From Cercospora beticola (Eukaryota; Ascomycota; Dothideomycetes; Mycosphaerellales; Mycosphaerellaceae), in contig NC_088942.1 of assembly GCF_033473495.1 (NCBI RefSeq), forward strand, positions 1,364,001 to 1,428,000: DNA of 64,000 bases. Direction: 5' to 3'. The notes under the pieces were generated by a model that saw only the letters and a program-made list of their open reading frames with translations, was not told where the DNA came from and searched no databases. This document shows positions 42,626 to 54,340 of this stretch, piece after piece; within the stretch, counting starts at the first letter, position 1, and every line of letters begins with the position of its first letter. Position numbers and translations under genes: made by a program.

Positions 42626-43887
42626 ATGTTCTATTTCTCCAAGTCTCGGGCAACAAGCCCTCTCCGCCAGTCGTCGCCCAAACATACCAAAGCTGATGTC
42701 GAATGGATTATGGTCGACGAAGACACTCCTTCCGAACAGCAGAATGGCGTCCAGCCAGGCAAAAGTGTCGAAACTTCGAAACACCATCATTCGTCGACAG
42801 ACGATCAGAAGTCCAACGCCAAAACAAAAGAACCCGCTTCAACAAGTGCATCTAGTCAACGCCAGACCAAACAGCTCAAGAGCGGCGGTGCCGAGACTTC
42901 ATCAGAACAGACCGATCTGGCCACCATCCTATCAAGTCTTTCCAGTCAGCGCTCTGAGATCTCAACAATGCAAACATCTCTTCTGGAAGCCCAGGCACAG
43001 ATTCAAGAAGAGCGTGATCTCTTCCAAGCACAATACTACGCTCTCCGTAATCAACAAGAAGAACGCGATGCCAGGCAGGCAGAAGAGAAGAAGCAAGAAT
43101 GGAAGGATGATTTGGAGACTTTGCGCCTCGAGATGACAGTAAGAGCCATGAGTGAGGAGGAAAGAGTGGAGAAATTGATGTTGCAGATGGAGACCGTGGT
43201 GAAGAAAGTCGATGACATGCAGAGCTCAGGAGAAAAGAAAGTTAAGGAGAGCGAGAAAACATTGGAAATGTTGGGAAACTCGATTGAGCAACTTGCGATG
43301 GGGATGCAGCACCTTGGAGAGACTGTATCGAAAATCCAAGCGATGTATGCCGAGAAATTTGAGGCGGCAGAGAAAGATCGGAAAGACTTGCAAGCTCAAT
43401 TTCTGCGTTTGGAGAAAGATGTCAAAGCTATTCGGCAAGATAAAAGCCTTGCCACTCAAAACCAGCTCAACATCGATACTCCATCGCATACCAACTTCCA
43501 GCAACCGCTCAACCCCTCCGCAGAGCCCTACCTAGGACCCAGACCCTTCCCCAAAGGACCAACCTCCTCCACCTCCTCACCATCAGCCTCAAACCCTCCA
43601 CGTCGCCGCCATCACCGAACGTCGCATCCGGACCACACATTCAACGCAAACATTCGCCCTCGAGGCAGACTCGATTGTGAGTGGTTCTTCCATCACCTTG
43701 ATCCATGGTAGAACGCGACTTGCTTACCAACAGTACGCTTGAAGCTCAAGATCAGCTAACAGGGACCAATAGTAGCTGACCAGTTCTCGCAGATGGGTTT
43801 GGGACGATAGCGGTTGCTGCTAGTACAGTAGGGGTTGTGATTGGGGGCGTGGTGTATTGGCAGGTGTGGTGGCGTGGGGAGAATTGA
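42626..43887 (+). CDS. Coiled-coil protein with a C-terminal membrane anchor
   Basis: Exon 1 is 42626-43676 and exon 2 is 43793-43887, giving 381 residues across a 116-nt intron. Residues 1-110 are polar and disordered (MFYFSKSRATSPLRQ...). A long heptad-type coiled coil spans about 115-290 (for example LSSQRSEISTMQTSLLEAQA and ERVEKLMLQMETVVKKVDD). A Pro/Ser-rich basic hinge follows. Exon 2 supplies a hydrophobic helix (IAVAASTVGVVIGGVVYW) and a short WWRGEN tail, so the protein is probably tail-anchored with its coiled coil in the cytosol. Without splicing it would stop at 43711 and lose the anchor. Unknown family; a tether or organelle-surface protein is a guess from shape. An ATG at 42257 is a less likely start. 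Confidence 0.7.
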
Positions 43888-44032
43888 GAAATTGGCAGTC
43901 TTGCTTTCTTTGGGTATGTTTTGATTTTGTATTCTTGGGTCGTGCTAGTCGTACACAGATTGTGCTGTTGAAATGCATTGTACATGAATTTTGGCTATCC
44001 TTCTTGTTCCAATTTTGTGTTCTTTCTTTCGA

Positions 44033-44858
44033 TCAAACTTTGACAGGTCGTGGACGACTCTCCGGTGAGATTTTGATCTTGCCATCGCTTGTTCGGGCGC
44101 CTTGGCCTGTCGAGATGGGTGCTCTGACTGGTGCTGGGCGAGAGGAAGCTGTCGGTGCAGGTGCTCTTACAGGCCCGCTGTTGGCTGGCGCAGCTTTGAC
44201 AGGCTGTGGGCGGCTGACTGGCGAGATCTTGACCTTACCATCAGGTGTTCGCTCGCTTTGTGCGGTAGATATAGCTGGTCGTGGGGCCGTCTTCGCGCCG
44301 GGCGCACTAGATCTATTGGGAGCGGTTTGGGCTGGCGATGTTCTAGTCGTCGCTGTCGGAGGGACCGGTTTTTTCGTTGGAAGAACGCGGTTCGTGGCGG
44401 TCGGTGGTTTCGAAGGAGGTTTAGCAGCAGGAAGTGCCTTTGATGTACTCGGCACGTTTTCCTTCACACCTCCAATGGCAGAGCTCGCAGCTTTCGTTGT
44501 CCCATTCGCGGTCCTCTTGACAGCAGTGCTCGGCTGTACAGCCGTCTTCTTCGCACCCGCTCCTCCCGCACTGACTGGTCCATCAGCTGCCATGGAATTC
44601 CTGACAGAGTCGCCATAGCCATTGATGTAGTTGCCAACGCCGGAAACAGCGCCTGAAATATCTAAAGTCAGATATCAGTAGCCAGAACTCGCGATAGGGA
44701 AACGGACCATTCGCACTCTGCCCCACCGAACGGCCGGAGTTCTCAATCAAAGTCCCTACGCCGCCGACAGCGTTGCCGGCCAAATTTCCTCCAGCTTGTA
44801 TACCGGTTGCTGCATAGCCAGCAAGCTTATCAGTGACCCAGTTCTTTGCCCATTCCAT
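44033..44858 (-). CDS. Low-complexity Ala/Pro/Thr-rich protein with an N-terminal Gly-rich helix region
   Basis: Exons 44708-44858 and 44033-44652 (55-nt intron) give 256 residues. The N-terminal 65 residues (MEWAKNWVTDKLAGYAATG, NLAGNAVGGVGTLIENSGR, VGNYINGYGDSVR) are Gly-rich and amphipathic, which I have seen in small conserved ascomycete proteins without known role. The rest is basic and rich in Ala, Pro, Thr and Lys. Two near-identical blocks occur near the end: TPDGKVKISPVSRPQPVK and TSDGKIKISPESRPRPVK, so an internal duplication has taken place. No signal peptide. It meets the coiled-coil gene tail to tail. Confidence 0.7.
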
Positions 44859-45377
44859 GATCTCGAAGCGTTAAGTTTAAGCAGTTCAGAATAATCTCTA
44901 GCAATGAATTGATGTGGTAGAGACATTCGAAGTGCACAACATTTGACCAGCAATGACCTACCTTTGCCACAGCGATTACCGGGTTTCGTGATCCATGAAC
45001 CGACGTGCGGTTATCCTTCGATCACGGGTGCCATAGTGTAACATCAAGTCAGGTTTCACGCGACGACTTGCATTGAGATGACGTATTTCTTGTGGTCGTT
45101 TGTGGGAATGCTTGTGGAACGCACCGCCACATCTCGATCATCATGATCCTTGCGAATGCACACGGCGAATCCTTCAAGTTCATTGCCACCGGTTGCATAC
45201 GAATGGCATGCGACTCTTCAGCATGCGTGACTCCGTGCTTTTGAGTTTGATGGTCGCTTTTGCCAAGGTGAAGCTGAACCTCAGCTTGCAATACCTCCTA
45301 CTGGCAACTTTGGCGCCGAATCGCCGGCAATAGAAATACATACTTGATCAATTTACCTTGCGTCAGAGTCCCAATAG
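44859..45377. other. Intergenic, no gene seen
   Basis: Promoter side of the low-complexity gene and 3' side of the acyltransferase gene, both on the minus strand. Small mirrored frames only. Confidence 0.45.
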
Positions 45378-47360
45378 CTACGTGGCTACAGCTTTGCCGT
45401 TCACATACTTCTGCGTACCGATAGGTTTGTGCTTCTTCGATGCTGCTTGCTTTCTCATCGCCGCAGCAATGGCGGCATTTGATGTGGACGGACGTCTCTC
45501 GACGACTTTCGGGGCTCCCTGGACTGAGGCCGCCTTCTTAGGGGCTGACGCATTCGTTACTGGGAGCTTTGCCAGAGCAGCAGTCGCGGAAGCTGCCTTT
45601 GTCGGGCCTCCAGGTTTCGTCGCGGCAACAGGCGCTTTGCTAGTACCGTTCGGGGTCTTGGTCGCAGTCTTGGGAAGAGCGGCAGCAGCTTGCCCTGGCA
45701 AAGCAGCTCCTTTGGATTTCGCTCGCTGTGCAGCCATATTCTTCAGCTGATTGCCAGCAGCGTGCACAGCCATAGTTGTAACGGGTCGGGTGATAGCACT
45801 CTGCATGTTTACCAGTGGCATGTCTTTTCTCAGCGCCTCGTTGGGTGTGCTATTCTGCTGTGCTGTCGTTGCTATTGTCTTCTTTTGCGTGTCTGATAAG
45901 GCGCTGTTTGCCACAGGTGCTTTGCCAGCTTTCTTTGCGATTTCTGGAGAACCAGACTGCTTTAGCGTCTGTGTCATTTCTGCTTGGGTCTTTGGCGGTG
46001 ATTTCAGCAATCTGTCAAGCACGGCATTTGGCAGTGGGTTGTTTTTGTTGGCAGCAAGCAGCGCCTTTCGAATCGCCTCCTGCTGCGCTGGTCCTTTTGG
46101 AGCTTTGCCAATGCTCAGCAAGTTGAATTGTTGTGACTGTGCCACTTTTCTCATCATCTCATCGAAGTTGAGGGGATCGGTCATATCTATGCTCGACATG
46201 GCACCGGCAGCAGTTGTGATAGGACCGAATATGCTCAAAAATTCGTCCCAGCCTCCGCCCTTCACCGAGGTTGAGATTGACTTCGCTGGATTTGGTTTCC
46301 GCTTGCCTTCGACTGCGAGCATAGCCTTTGCCGGATCTTCAGCTGGAAAGTTGCCGAACTTGTAGAAGTAGTCAAGCATGTAATCTTTCTCGCGCCATCG
46401 ATTGACAAGCCATCTCGAGAAAGCCTCGTCGTCCTGGTACGGTATATCGGCAATCTTGAACCGGCGAAAGTACATGTTGACTGACTTTGGTGGCCGACCC
46501 TCAAACAGCGACGATTTCAGCGTGTATATGTCCTGTCCATACATGCCTTTTGGAACGCCTTCGTAGGCTATTGTGCAATCGTACAACCAGTTCGTTGAAC
46601 TACGAAGTTCTTGCAAGCAGAATTGAAGTCCAGTAGATCGAGGCAAGAGCTGATGTTTCATGTCCGGTACTCCAGTCTTTTCTGCCCACTTTGCTGACTT
46701 TTGTCGCGTTACATCCGACAGGTTCGTGCCTTCCGGAAAGATGAGTAGCCACATTGGGTCCTTGGGATTCTTGAGGTGGTCGAGATGCTGCTTGAACTTG
46801 TATCGATCCTGTTCCCACTTTCGACTCAAGAAGATGAAGTTGTAGAATTGCATGCCCCAGCCGATGATAGGGACATGCTTGAGACTTTCCTTCAAGATGA
46901 TGTATATGCGGCCATGCATTTTATTCGTGTACGCTATCCACCACAAGTACAGCCAGTCGGTGTACAACTGATGATTGCCCATGAGAATGAGTCTATGCGG
47001 GAAGTTGCATTTCAGCGTCCCATCGTCCATCTGAAAGAGCTGCCCTTTCATGCTCGCATCTCCACTGACTCTCACCACAGTAGGAGCCCACCATTGTGTG
47101 ATGGTTGTCATCAGCACGGCGAAAGACTCTTTCGTCCACGCCATGTAAGCTTCGTAGAATTTGGCATCGATCAACTTGAGCGGTGCACCAATGAATTGAG
47201 ATGCAGATATGGCCATGACGCCAGACATGAAAGTTGAGGCTGCTGAGAAGGCACGCTCTGCCTGGCCCATACTGCCATGGCGTATTGGATTTGGGTTGGC
47301 ATCTCCAGATCGCAGACTGAGGCCAGCCTGGGTGACCTCTTTCGTCTTATTCGATGCCAT
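45378..47360 (-). CDS. PlsC-type lysophospholipid acyltransferase with a long C-terminal tail
   Basis: An intronless 660-residue protein. The acyltransferase domain has the HX4D motif as GNHQLYTDW near residue 128 and FPEGTN near 208, with hydrophobic segments before it (FMSGVMAISASQFIGAPLKL). This arrangement matches the yeast Cst26/YDR018C and animal LCLAT1-like group, which re-acylates lysophospholipids (for example lysophosphatidylinositol) in the ER. The domain ends near residue 400. The last 260 residues are an Ala/Lys/Pro/Thr-rich low-complexity tail (KTATKTPNGTSKAPVAATKP and similar), which is not part of the family. The tail composition resembles that of the genes on both sides (44033 and 47821). 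Confidence 0.9.
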   Translation of the reverse strand: MASNKTKEVTQAGLSLRSGDANPNPIRHGSMGQAERAFSAASTFMSGVMAISASQFIGAPLKLIDAKFYEAYMAWTKESFAVLMTTITQWWAPTVVRVSGDASMKGQLFQMDDGTLKCNFPHRLILMGNHQLYTDWLYLWWIAYTNKMHGRIYIILKESLKHVPIIGWGMQFYNFIFLSRKWEQDRYKFKQHLDHLKNPKDPMWLLIFPEGTNLSDVTRQKSAKWAEKTGVPDMKHQLLPRSTGLQFCLQELRSSTNWLYDCTIAYEGVPKGMYGQDIYTLKSSLFEGRPPKSVNMYFRRFKIADIPYQDDEAFSRWLVNRWREKDYMLDYFYKFGNFPAEDPAKAMLAVEGKRKPNPAKSISTSVKGGGWDEFLSIFGPITTAAGAMSSIDMTDPLNFDEMMRKVAQSQQFNLLSIGKAPKGPAQQEAIRKALLAANKNNPLPNAVLDRLLKSPPKTQAEMTQTLKQSGSPEIAKKAGKAPVANSALSDTQKKTIATTAQQNSTPNEALRKDMPLVNMQSAITRPVTTMAVHAAGNQLKNMAAQRAKSKGAALPGQAAAALPKTATKTPNGTSKAPVAATKPGGPTKAASATAALAKLPVTNASAPKKAASVQGAPKVVERRPSTSNAAIAAAMRKQAASKKHKPIGTQKYVNGKAVAT

Positions 47361-47820
47361 GGTGAGGTGTAGTCTGGCTCAGTCCATTTTCGTGAAGCTC
47401 TTGAACAAGTCGTATTGCCGCACAGCGCCGGTCACTGCTACGCGCCACAGATGTCCTAAGCGATGCAGTCGCCATGCTGTGCAACAACCATGCAGAACCA
47501 CAGCTTCTAGCCACAAGGGACGACCATTTGCAGTGTGCTGCGCTGCCATCCCTGTTTCATGCACCGGTTTTCCTTTGGAGAGCTGCTCCGCTCTGACGTA
47601 CACTTCCAGTGGCGTTTATGGAGCAATAATCCTGGCATGCCAGCCGCGCCTTGAAGCAGTGGCTAGATGGGCGACACAGATCGTATTGACTCTCCTGCTG
47701 CATCATTGTTGCGATAGTCGCGTGCCTGGAATCGTTCGTCAACTTCGGATATCTTCAAAGGTCTAGATCAAGCAGTTAGCGGCTCCAGACTCGATTGTCA
47801 GTAGTACCATCATCGACAAA
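47361..47820. other. Divergent gap, no gene seen
   Basis: The acyltransferase (minus) and the gene at 47821 (plus) diverge here. The plus frame 47209-47766 overlaps the acyltransferase and is a shadow. Confidence 0.4.
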
Positions 47821-48481
47821 ATGGCGACCCAAGTGCAGACGACCACCAAGACACAGCTCAACGGCGCGCCTCGAAAACCCGCCGCCCCTCGTGCTGCGCC
47901 AGTGAAGAAGAGCACAACGGCCACAGCAGCCAAGAGAGCGCCGCCCAGCAGCGCCCACAAGCCCGCAGCTCATACGCAGAACAAGGCAGCATCTGTAGCG
48001 GGCGAGAATCCAGCGAGCGGGGGAGGCGTGACTTCAGCATACGCCATCATGGCCAGCAGGATCGCAAACCGTGTCGCAGAGATGGCCGAGAGCATCACGT
48101 TTGTCGAGAGGTGAGTTGCAAGTCAAAGTGTAGAAGGCACAGTGGCGCCTGCTCAATAGAGTTCCAACTAATATTTGAACCAGACCTAAACCTTCCGAAG
48201 CAGACCCGGAACCCGTCGAGCAGGAGAAGAGGAGGCCACGGAAGCTGGAGATGAGACTCAACAACAGCGCCGCCGACTCTGTGGCCTTCTCAGCCCCCTT
48301 CCTCGACAACACACTGCAGAAGATGCTGCAGCTGCAGAACAGAATGCTCAAGACTACGGCGGATCTGTCGAAGAGCGAGGGCGTTGACGAGAAGATGGTG
48401 AAAGAGCACGCGGCGCAGAGTGCGGAGTTGAGCCGGATTATTGCGCTGATATGTGCTGAGAAGGCAAGACAAGGCGCGTAG
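47821..48481 (+). CDS. Hypothetical basic Ala/Pro-rich protein with a helical C-terminus
   Basis: Exons 47821-48110 and 48184-48481 (73-nt intron, joined at VERPKPSEAD) give 195 residues. Residues 1-70 are Thr/Ala/Pro/Lys rich (for example PRKPAAPRAAPVKKSTTATA). A helical stretch follows (YAIMASRIANRVAEMAESI). The C-terminal third (LDNTLQKMLQLQNRMLKTTA and AAQSAELSRIIALICAEK) predicts a coiled coil. No signal, membrane segment or known motif. I do not recognise the family. Compositional likeness to its neighbours is noted under findings. Confidence 0.65.
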
Positions 48482-49059
48482 ACGCTGGAGAAGCAAAAAG
48501 AAAAGGATCACGAGGGCGCACGGAGTTGGGATGTAGACATACTCGCAGCAACGACAAACATTTACAGCTTAATTGGGCACAGCAGGCCGGACACGTAGGA
48601 TATGAACGACACAGCATTTTCGATGTCAGAACTATCACGCCGCGAGCACTGCGAAGCCTTTATTGCGCAGAGCATTAGATCCTGTCTCGGGTCGAGGTTG
48701 ACACGGGATGTACAGCATCAGAATACTCACCTCCGCAGTTGCTCAAGATTGGCTCAGTCTTCCTTCTATCGCACATTTTGCACTTTCCGCCGAAACAATG
48801 CAAGTTTCTTTGCAATTCCCATGTCACTGACCATCACAGGAGATGGCCAGTCAGCTGTGGGTGCTATCCTCCCCTTTGAGAGAAAGCACAGAAGCTTGGC
48901 AACGAACAAGGTCCTGCCTGATACACACCAGCACAAGAACAAGGCAGTTCGCTGCGCGGAGTACAGAAAATCTCATCAAAGTCTAAATTCGCGCTCAAAT
49001 GGACGTACCCGTGGCCTCTGGCAGTTCAGTCTTCCCTGCACCTTAGCAGACAAACAACA
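48482..49059. other. Intergenic, no gene seen
   Basis: A plus-strand frame from 48602 runs into the transporter start in another phase (to 49192) but has no conserved feature; taken as chance. The stretch should hold the transporter promoter. Confidence 0.4.
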
Positions 49060-50925
49060 ATGTCAAGATCAAGACTATACAAGCGGTACTATGCAGGAAG
49101 GCCACTGCACCTCTTCTCCGTTCCACTATGGCAGTTCAGACATGCATCGATCCAAGCCGGGCATACAAGGAACAGCTTCTTCGCATTGGTAGAAGATCGA
49201 CATACGCCGGGGGCAGTTCACAATTGGCGACTTTATGCTTCTGCTGTGGTAGCATCGTTTGCTGCGCTCGTTGTTGGATATGATTCGGCGTTCATTGGTG
49301 AGTATACTCGCTCAATAATCTTCTTACCTTACTTGATCTACGGGATAACACATGTAAATTCCAGGGACATCATTCGCGACGCCATCATTCACGCGAGAAT
49401 TCGACTTTGACAAAATGACAGAATCACATCTGGCTTTCGTCGAAGAGAACATCGTCACAGCCTTTCAAGTCGGAGCGATGGTAGGGTCGCTCGCAGCCTA
49501 TCCAGCAGCTCATTATCTCGGCCGTAGATTGAGCTTAGTCTGGTTTTCCATCCTCCTCATGCTGGGCTCTGGACTCACGCTTGGGGCAAATCATGCTCGA
49601 GGCTTGACCCTCATTTTCGCGGGACGCACGTTCACTGGGATTGGGGCCGGAGCATGCTCCATGGTCACTCCGATTTACCTTTCAGAGATTTCTCCTCCAG
49701 CTATTCGAGGTCGGATCTGTGGAATGTTTGAATTATTCTGGCAGATTGGCAGTGTTGCTGGATTCTGGTACGCTTCACTAAAACTTCGTCTGCAAGCAAG
49801 AGCTAACCGTTGTGCTTGCGAAGGATCAACTACGCAGTGTCTCAGACGCTGCAGCCCTCTCACAAGCAATGGCTGGTACCATTCGGAGTGCAACTCATCC
49901 CAGCAGTCCTTCTCTTCCTCGGCGCATTTTTCTGGCTAGAAGAGTCACCACGATGGCTTTTCAGCAAGACAGGATGCAGAGAACATGCGATCAGGAACCT
50001 CGAAGGGTTCCGACAGCTCCCTGTGGATGATTCATATATGCTGGAGGAGGTTGCCATGATAGAGTACGCAATTATTCGCGAGGGCCTCGCTGAGAGTTTC
50101 TGGCATCCCTTCAGAGCAGTCGCCATGCACAAATCGCTGCAGTGGAGATTGCTGCTTGGGGCGCTTCTTTTTATGCTGCAACATGGAACTGGCGCGAACG
50201 CCATTGCTTACTACTCGCCCAAGTTGTTCCAGGCTATTGGTATTACAGGATCCGAGAATGCATTGTTGGCGACAGGCACCTTTGGCATTGTCAAAGTGAT
50301 CGCTGCCCTCCTTTGGATGGCTTTCCTGGTTGATCGTCTTGGTCGACGGCTGCTGTTACTGCTCGGTGCAGCTGGCTGCAGCATATCAATGTGGATCATC
50401 GGTGTCCACATCTTCACGCAGAAACACTCTTCAGCTGACAGTACAACCGGGGCCCACAACACTGGAAGCATCATGGCCATCTGCTTCTTCTACATCTGGA
50501 CTGTCCTCTTCTCGTTATCATGGAGCGGTACACCCTGGATCATCAACTCCGAAATCTTCAGCATGAACACCCGTCCACTCGGCCAAACCAATGCAGCCTT
50601 CCAGTATTGGTTCTGGAGCTTCTTGTTGTCCCGTTTCACACCAAACATGTTTTCACATATGGGTAAAAGCGGATATGGTGTCTTTTTCTTCTTTGCGTCT
50701 GTCATGCTAATCAGCATCGGATTCGCCTGGCTTGTCATTCCTGAGACAAAGTCGGTTCCACTCGAGTCGATGGACAGACTGTTCGAGCTGAAGCCGCCGA
50801 AAGATGCAAACGATATGTTTTATCTCGAGAATGCAGTTCTGGGGCAGTCGGAGGTGCAGGAAGTTGAGATTGTTGAGACCATTGTGGAATGTGTAGGGAA
50901 GGAAACTATAGGAGAGGCTATGTGA
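49060..50925 (+). CDS. Sugar/quinate-type MFS permease
   Basis: Exons 49060-49297, 49365-49767 and 49824-50925 give 580 residues. The N-terminal tail is about 60 residues, then twelve hydrophobic segments follow. Sugar-porter signatures are present: GYDSAFIGG near the first segment, LGRRLSLVW, PIYLSEISPPAIRGRICGMF, EESPRWLF, DRLGRRLLLLLG and PETKSVPLESMDRLF. The layout and the long C-terminus are like fungal quinate permeases (QutD/Qa-y) and related sugar transporters at the plasma membrane. Substrate cannot be told from sequence alone. No catabolic genes for quinate are next to it. Confidence 0.9.
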
Positions 50926-51286
50926 GGTGTGTAACTGATGGCAAGAATTCTGAGCAGAAAACTGTCAGTTTGTCACTTTTCCACTTTGCATAATTTTTCG
51001 TCGGGATACTCTGCTGCTGTCAAATCTGCCTGAAATTCACAGAGCCACGGAAAGATCTCAAAGAACGTCTTCGACGGCCCGTATGTGGTGCTGCTGGTTG
51101 AACATAAAGTGGGGATCGTCTGAGTCCCTCGAAGGATTCCATGGAGTCCAGAAGAACAATAGCAAGCCCAGACGGTGAACATTCCTAGCCGCATCCGTGT
51201 ATTCGCATTTCAAGAATTGATCGTCATATTGTTTACCAAATTTTACCCCTGCATGCCACACAGCTATCCAGTGCTCAGCACTGCCA
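50926..51286. other. Intergenic, no gene seen
   Basis: Permease 3' end and the upstream side of the tRNA gene. Only mirrored short frames. Confidence 0.45.
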
Positions 51287-51375
51287 CTCTCGATAGCTCA
51301 GCTGGAAGAGCGCAAGACTGTAATGGACAACAACCTGTCATCTTGAGGCCCGCGGTTCGATCCCGCGTCGGGAGA
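51287..51375 (+). tRNA. tRNA-Tyr (anticodon GTA) with intron
   Basis: Acceptor strands ctctcga (51287-51293) and tcgggag (51368-51374) pair over seven bases, followed by discriminator A. The D arm is gctc...gagc, the anticodon stem caaga pairs with tcttg (51341-51345), and the T arm has the ggttcgatcc loop. The anticodon gta is at 51320-51322. A 16-nt intron (51324-51339) lies one base 3' of the anticodon, the standard place for nuclear tRNA introns. A T-rich stretch (ttcttttgcttttgctgttctttttg) begins within a few bases of the 3' end and should terminate RNA polymerase III. Confidence 0.95.
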
Positions 51376-51952
51376 CAATATTCTTTTGCTTTTGCTGTTC
51401 TTTTTGTGCTTGGTGATTTGTGTTGGTCGTTCGGGGTGGTTCGAAGGTGAGGTGGTGAGGTGAAACTTTTCCCCTCACTTTTTTGGCTTTGGCGGTATGC
51501 TTTTTGGTTTCCCCCATCACAACAGCTGCTCAGCATTCCACTCATGTTCTTCTTGTGCGGATGAAGTGTCTCATGCCTGCAAGTGACATGTTGTGTGCAG
51601 AGGAGTTCGTCTTTTTGGTGTCATGGGCCAAAATCTCAGAATGCCTGGCGGCGGCGAAAGCATCCGTTTGAACGATGTGTTGTCGCATATGCATTCTGAC
51701 TATATTATCCAATGAATTGAACGCGTTTCTTGAGATCGAAGTGCGACAATCACACACGCCGTTATCATCGTTCTCATAACAAGGCCATAAGTCTAAACTG
51801 ATATTTGTCCTCGACTTATGGCATACTGGGAACTGACTCGTCCGCAGTTTCGTACAGGCGCTGTTCAATCTAAGACCAGGACATCGGACATACGATCGAG
51901 ATCAAATGACAGAATCATTTTCTGAATAAAACTACTGGGTGCTGCTGACAAG
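51376..51952. other. Intergenic, no gene seen
   Basis: Begins with the T-rich tRNA terminator region. The short mirrored frames beyond it are not supported as genes. Confidence 0.45.
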
Positions 51953-53088
51953 CTAATCCTTCCCAGCACCCTCCGTATCCTCAATCTTGAAGATATACTT
52001 CACAGCACTCGCAGTTCCATCTTTGAGTTGCTCAAGTGCCTTCTGAACACCTCCCAAACCACCAGGAATGACCTCTTGCGGCTGAGCCTTAATCCAACCC
52101 TCTTCAAGTCCTCTTGTGATCAACCTCGAATACACGAAACCCAAATCCTTCAAGCTGCTGTGGACGTCACCGACGCTTGTCGTGCTCTGTTTCACAGTGT
52201 CCGGAATCTCAGGATATTCCTTACCAGGCAACACCAAGGTGATCTTTCCATGTGGCTCGAGCACCTTGCAAATGTTCTGGTAGCTGTTCTTCTCCGACAC
52301 CGCATCATAGGCGTACTCCAGCTTCGCTCCCTTCAACGCATCTTTGATACCTTGCGATACAGCCTCGTCACCTTTGCGGTAGTCGATGATTGTATCACCC
52401 TTCGAGCGATCGATCAACTTTTCTACGTGCTCTTGCGCTCGACCAGCTACCACGATCAATGGGTGAATGTTGGCTTTCTGGGCGAACTGGAGGACGTAGG
52501 AGCCAACTGCAGAAGAGCCTCCGTAGACGACGAGTGGAATGGGCTGGGTCGCGGGAGCGGTAGGTTGTGGGAGATTGAGTCTGTCGTTGGCGAACAATCC
52601 AACAGCTGCGGTCAAAGCTGCGAGAGGAATGGCAGCGCCCTCTGTTTCCGCAAGTCAGCTGGTAATGCAACAGACATATGTATCCTGCCATACCTTCAAA
52701 GCTGGTCTTCTCTGGCAAGAAAAATGTGGTATGGTCCCAGCTCATTCCGTACTCTGCATAGCTGCCGCCGGGTTGTAGCATCTGGTGGAATGCGGCCACT
52801 CTGTCACCTTTTCGGAATTCTGTCACTCCTTCTCCTACTTCGTGTACAATGCCACTAATGTCATCTCCCTGGTTCATCGCCGGGACATCTTTGAGCCATT
52901 CTGGCACCTTCCTGATCGGAGGATTAGTAAAGAAGCATATCGTATAGCGGAGGACTTTCAACCTACCAGTCCTTAGGATTGCTACCACTGTAGATGATCT
53001 TCGTCACAACTTGGTGTGGCCCCGGCTTTGGAATTGGCGAGTCCTTGATCTCGACCTTTGGGCCTGCGTGGATAATTGCTTCCTTCAT
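51953..53088 (-). CDS. MDR-family zinc-independent oxidoreductase
   Basis: Exons 52967-53088, 52694-52911 and 51953-52641 give 342 residues. GroES-like sequence includes IIYSGSNPKDWKVPEWL and GDDISGIVHEVGEGVTEFRKGDRVAAFH. The nucleotide-binding part has PLVVYGGSSAVGSYVLQFAQ. Zinc ligands are missing. This is the quinone-reductase/enoyl-reductase-like branch that fungi use in both detoxification and specialised pathways. The splice AAC-AG in front of GAAIPLAAL was chosen because it keeps frame; the other AG four bases on would not. No pathway partners are next to it. Confidence 0.9.
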
Positions 53089-54340
53089 CTTCAACAATAT
53101 TTCGTTTAATGCTGTGTTGTTAGAAGATAGTCCCGAAGCAGCTAATATGAGGAGTAGAATGAGAACGCTGACAAATGTACTTATCCTTTGCCCACTTCAT
53201 AGATTCTGACAGAAGCTCCTCGAGTCGAAGATGCAAGCACTAGACAGAGCTGCTATGATGCTATGCAGGCCCACATCTACGCGTTTCGTCTTGCCTCGGG
53301 AATCGGACGGCCGACAAATCACGATCTGTACTGTGAAATTGTGCGGCAGCGTGAACAGGAGGCTCTGTTGAATGGGCGACGTTGATGTCGTGATGTCGCG
53401 CATGCCGGCATGTTGACCTCGCTACAGCGGATGATGGTTGACCGTGTTCGCAGAGTCGCACTTCTGATCATGGTCACCGTGCTTTTTGGCAGGAAACGGG
53501 GGGAAGGTTCGCCCCGTCTCACGTTCCGCTCACGTGGTGAATCCGAGCTTGGACGGAGAGCGTGGCTTCAGACTTGAACTCTCTCCTCAATCTGGACCTA
53601 TACTAGACGGACGATTCGCGAGACTAACTGAAAGAAGATGCTGAAGAGTCGGTCATGAGATTAGGAGGCGTATGCGACCAAACCTTCGCGGCGACGACGA
53701 AGACACCAGAAAGGCAACATGGATTCCCGGTCGCTGTCCTGCAAGAGCAACCAAGCAGTCTACACCAGCACCCATGCCTGGAGAGCTCTGCACACATGCA
53801 CAGTATGAAGACTCGGAGCGTCACCTAGCTCACCATCTACCTATGTCACGAGTCAGCTTGTGAAAGTCCATCGAGCATCTAGAAATGCGCCAACGTGCCG
53901 TGTGCCAAACTTCGGCCTGATTGCCTAGCGCTCGTGAAGGCTGAAGGCGAGACTCTCTCAAGACGCAAGTACACATTGCCTGCTTGCGGTGCAGACAACA
54001 AGAACACCAATCTTACATGCTATCTGCTTCGATTGTGTCTTGCGCTTCAATGTAGGCTATTGGGCACTCCTTCGCGTGCAGGGACTGTCATCAGGACATT
54101 CAGGAACATGCAGTAGCAACCGAGTCAATCCCAAGGCGGCATGTCTCTGGAGAACAAGCACGGAACTCTCTCGATCAGCTGAGCTCTGTGGCTTGATACT
54201 AATGAACAGGAAGCGAATGTGGCTGGCTGACGAGACAGGACGCGTGGTGGTATACATATTTCGGTTCCACTGACTCCCTGCAGATTTCACTGGGCCTTTC
54301 GCAGTACACCGTCCATCCCCAGAACTGAACCTTAGGCAAC
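53089..54340. other. Large intergenic region, no gene seen
   Basis: 1252 bases between an MDR gene (minus) and a secreted-protein gene (plus), so it must hold two promoters. Frames here are under 100 residues and unconvincing. Confidence 0.45.

Noticed and set aside
48602..49192. 196-residue plus-strand frame before the permease
   Set aside because: It overlaps the permease start in another phase and shows no conserved segment.
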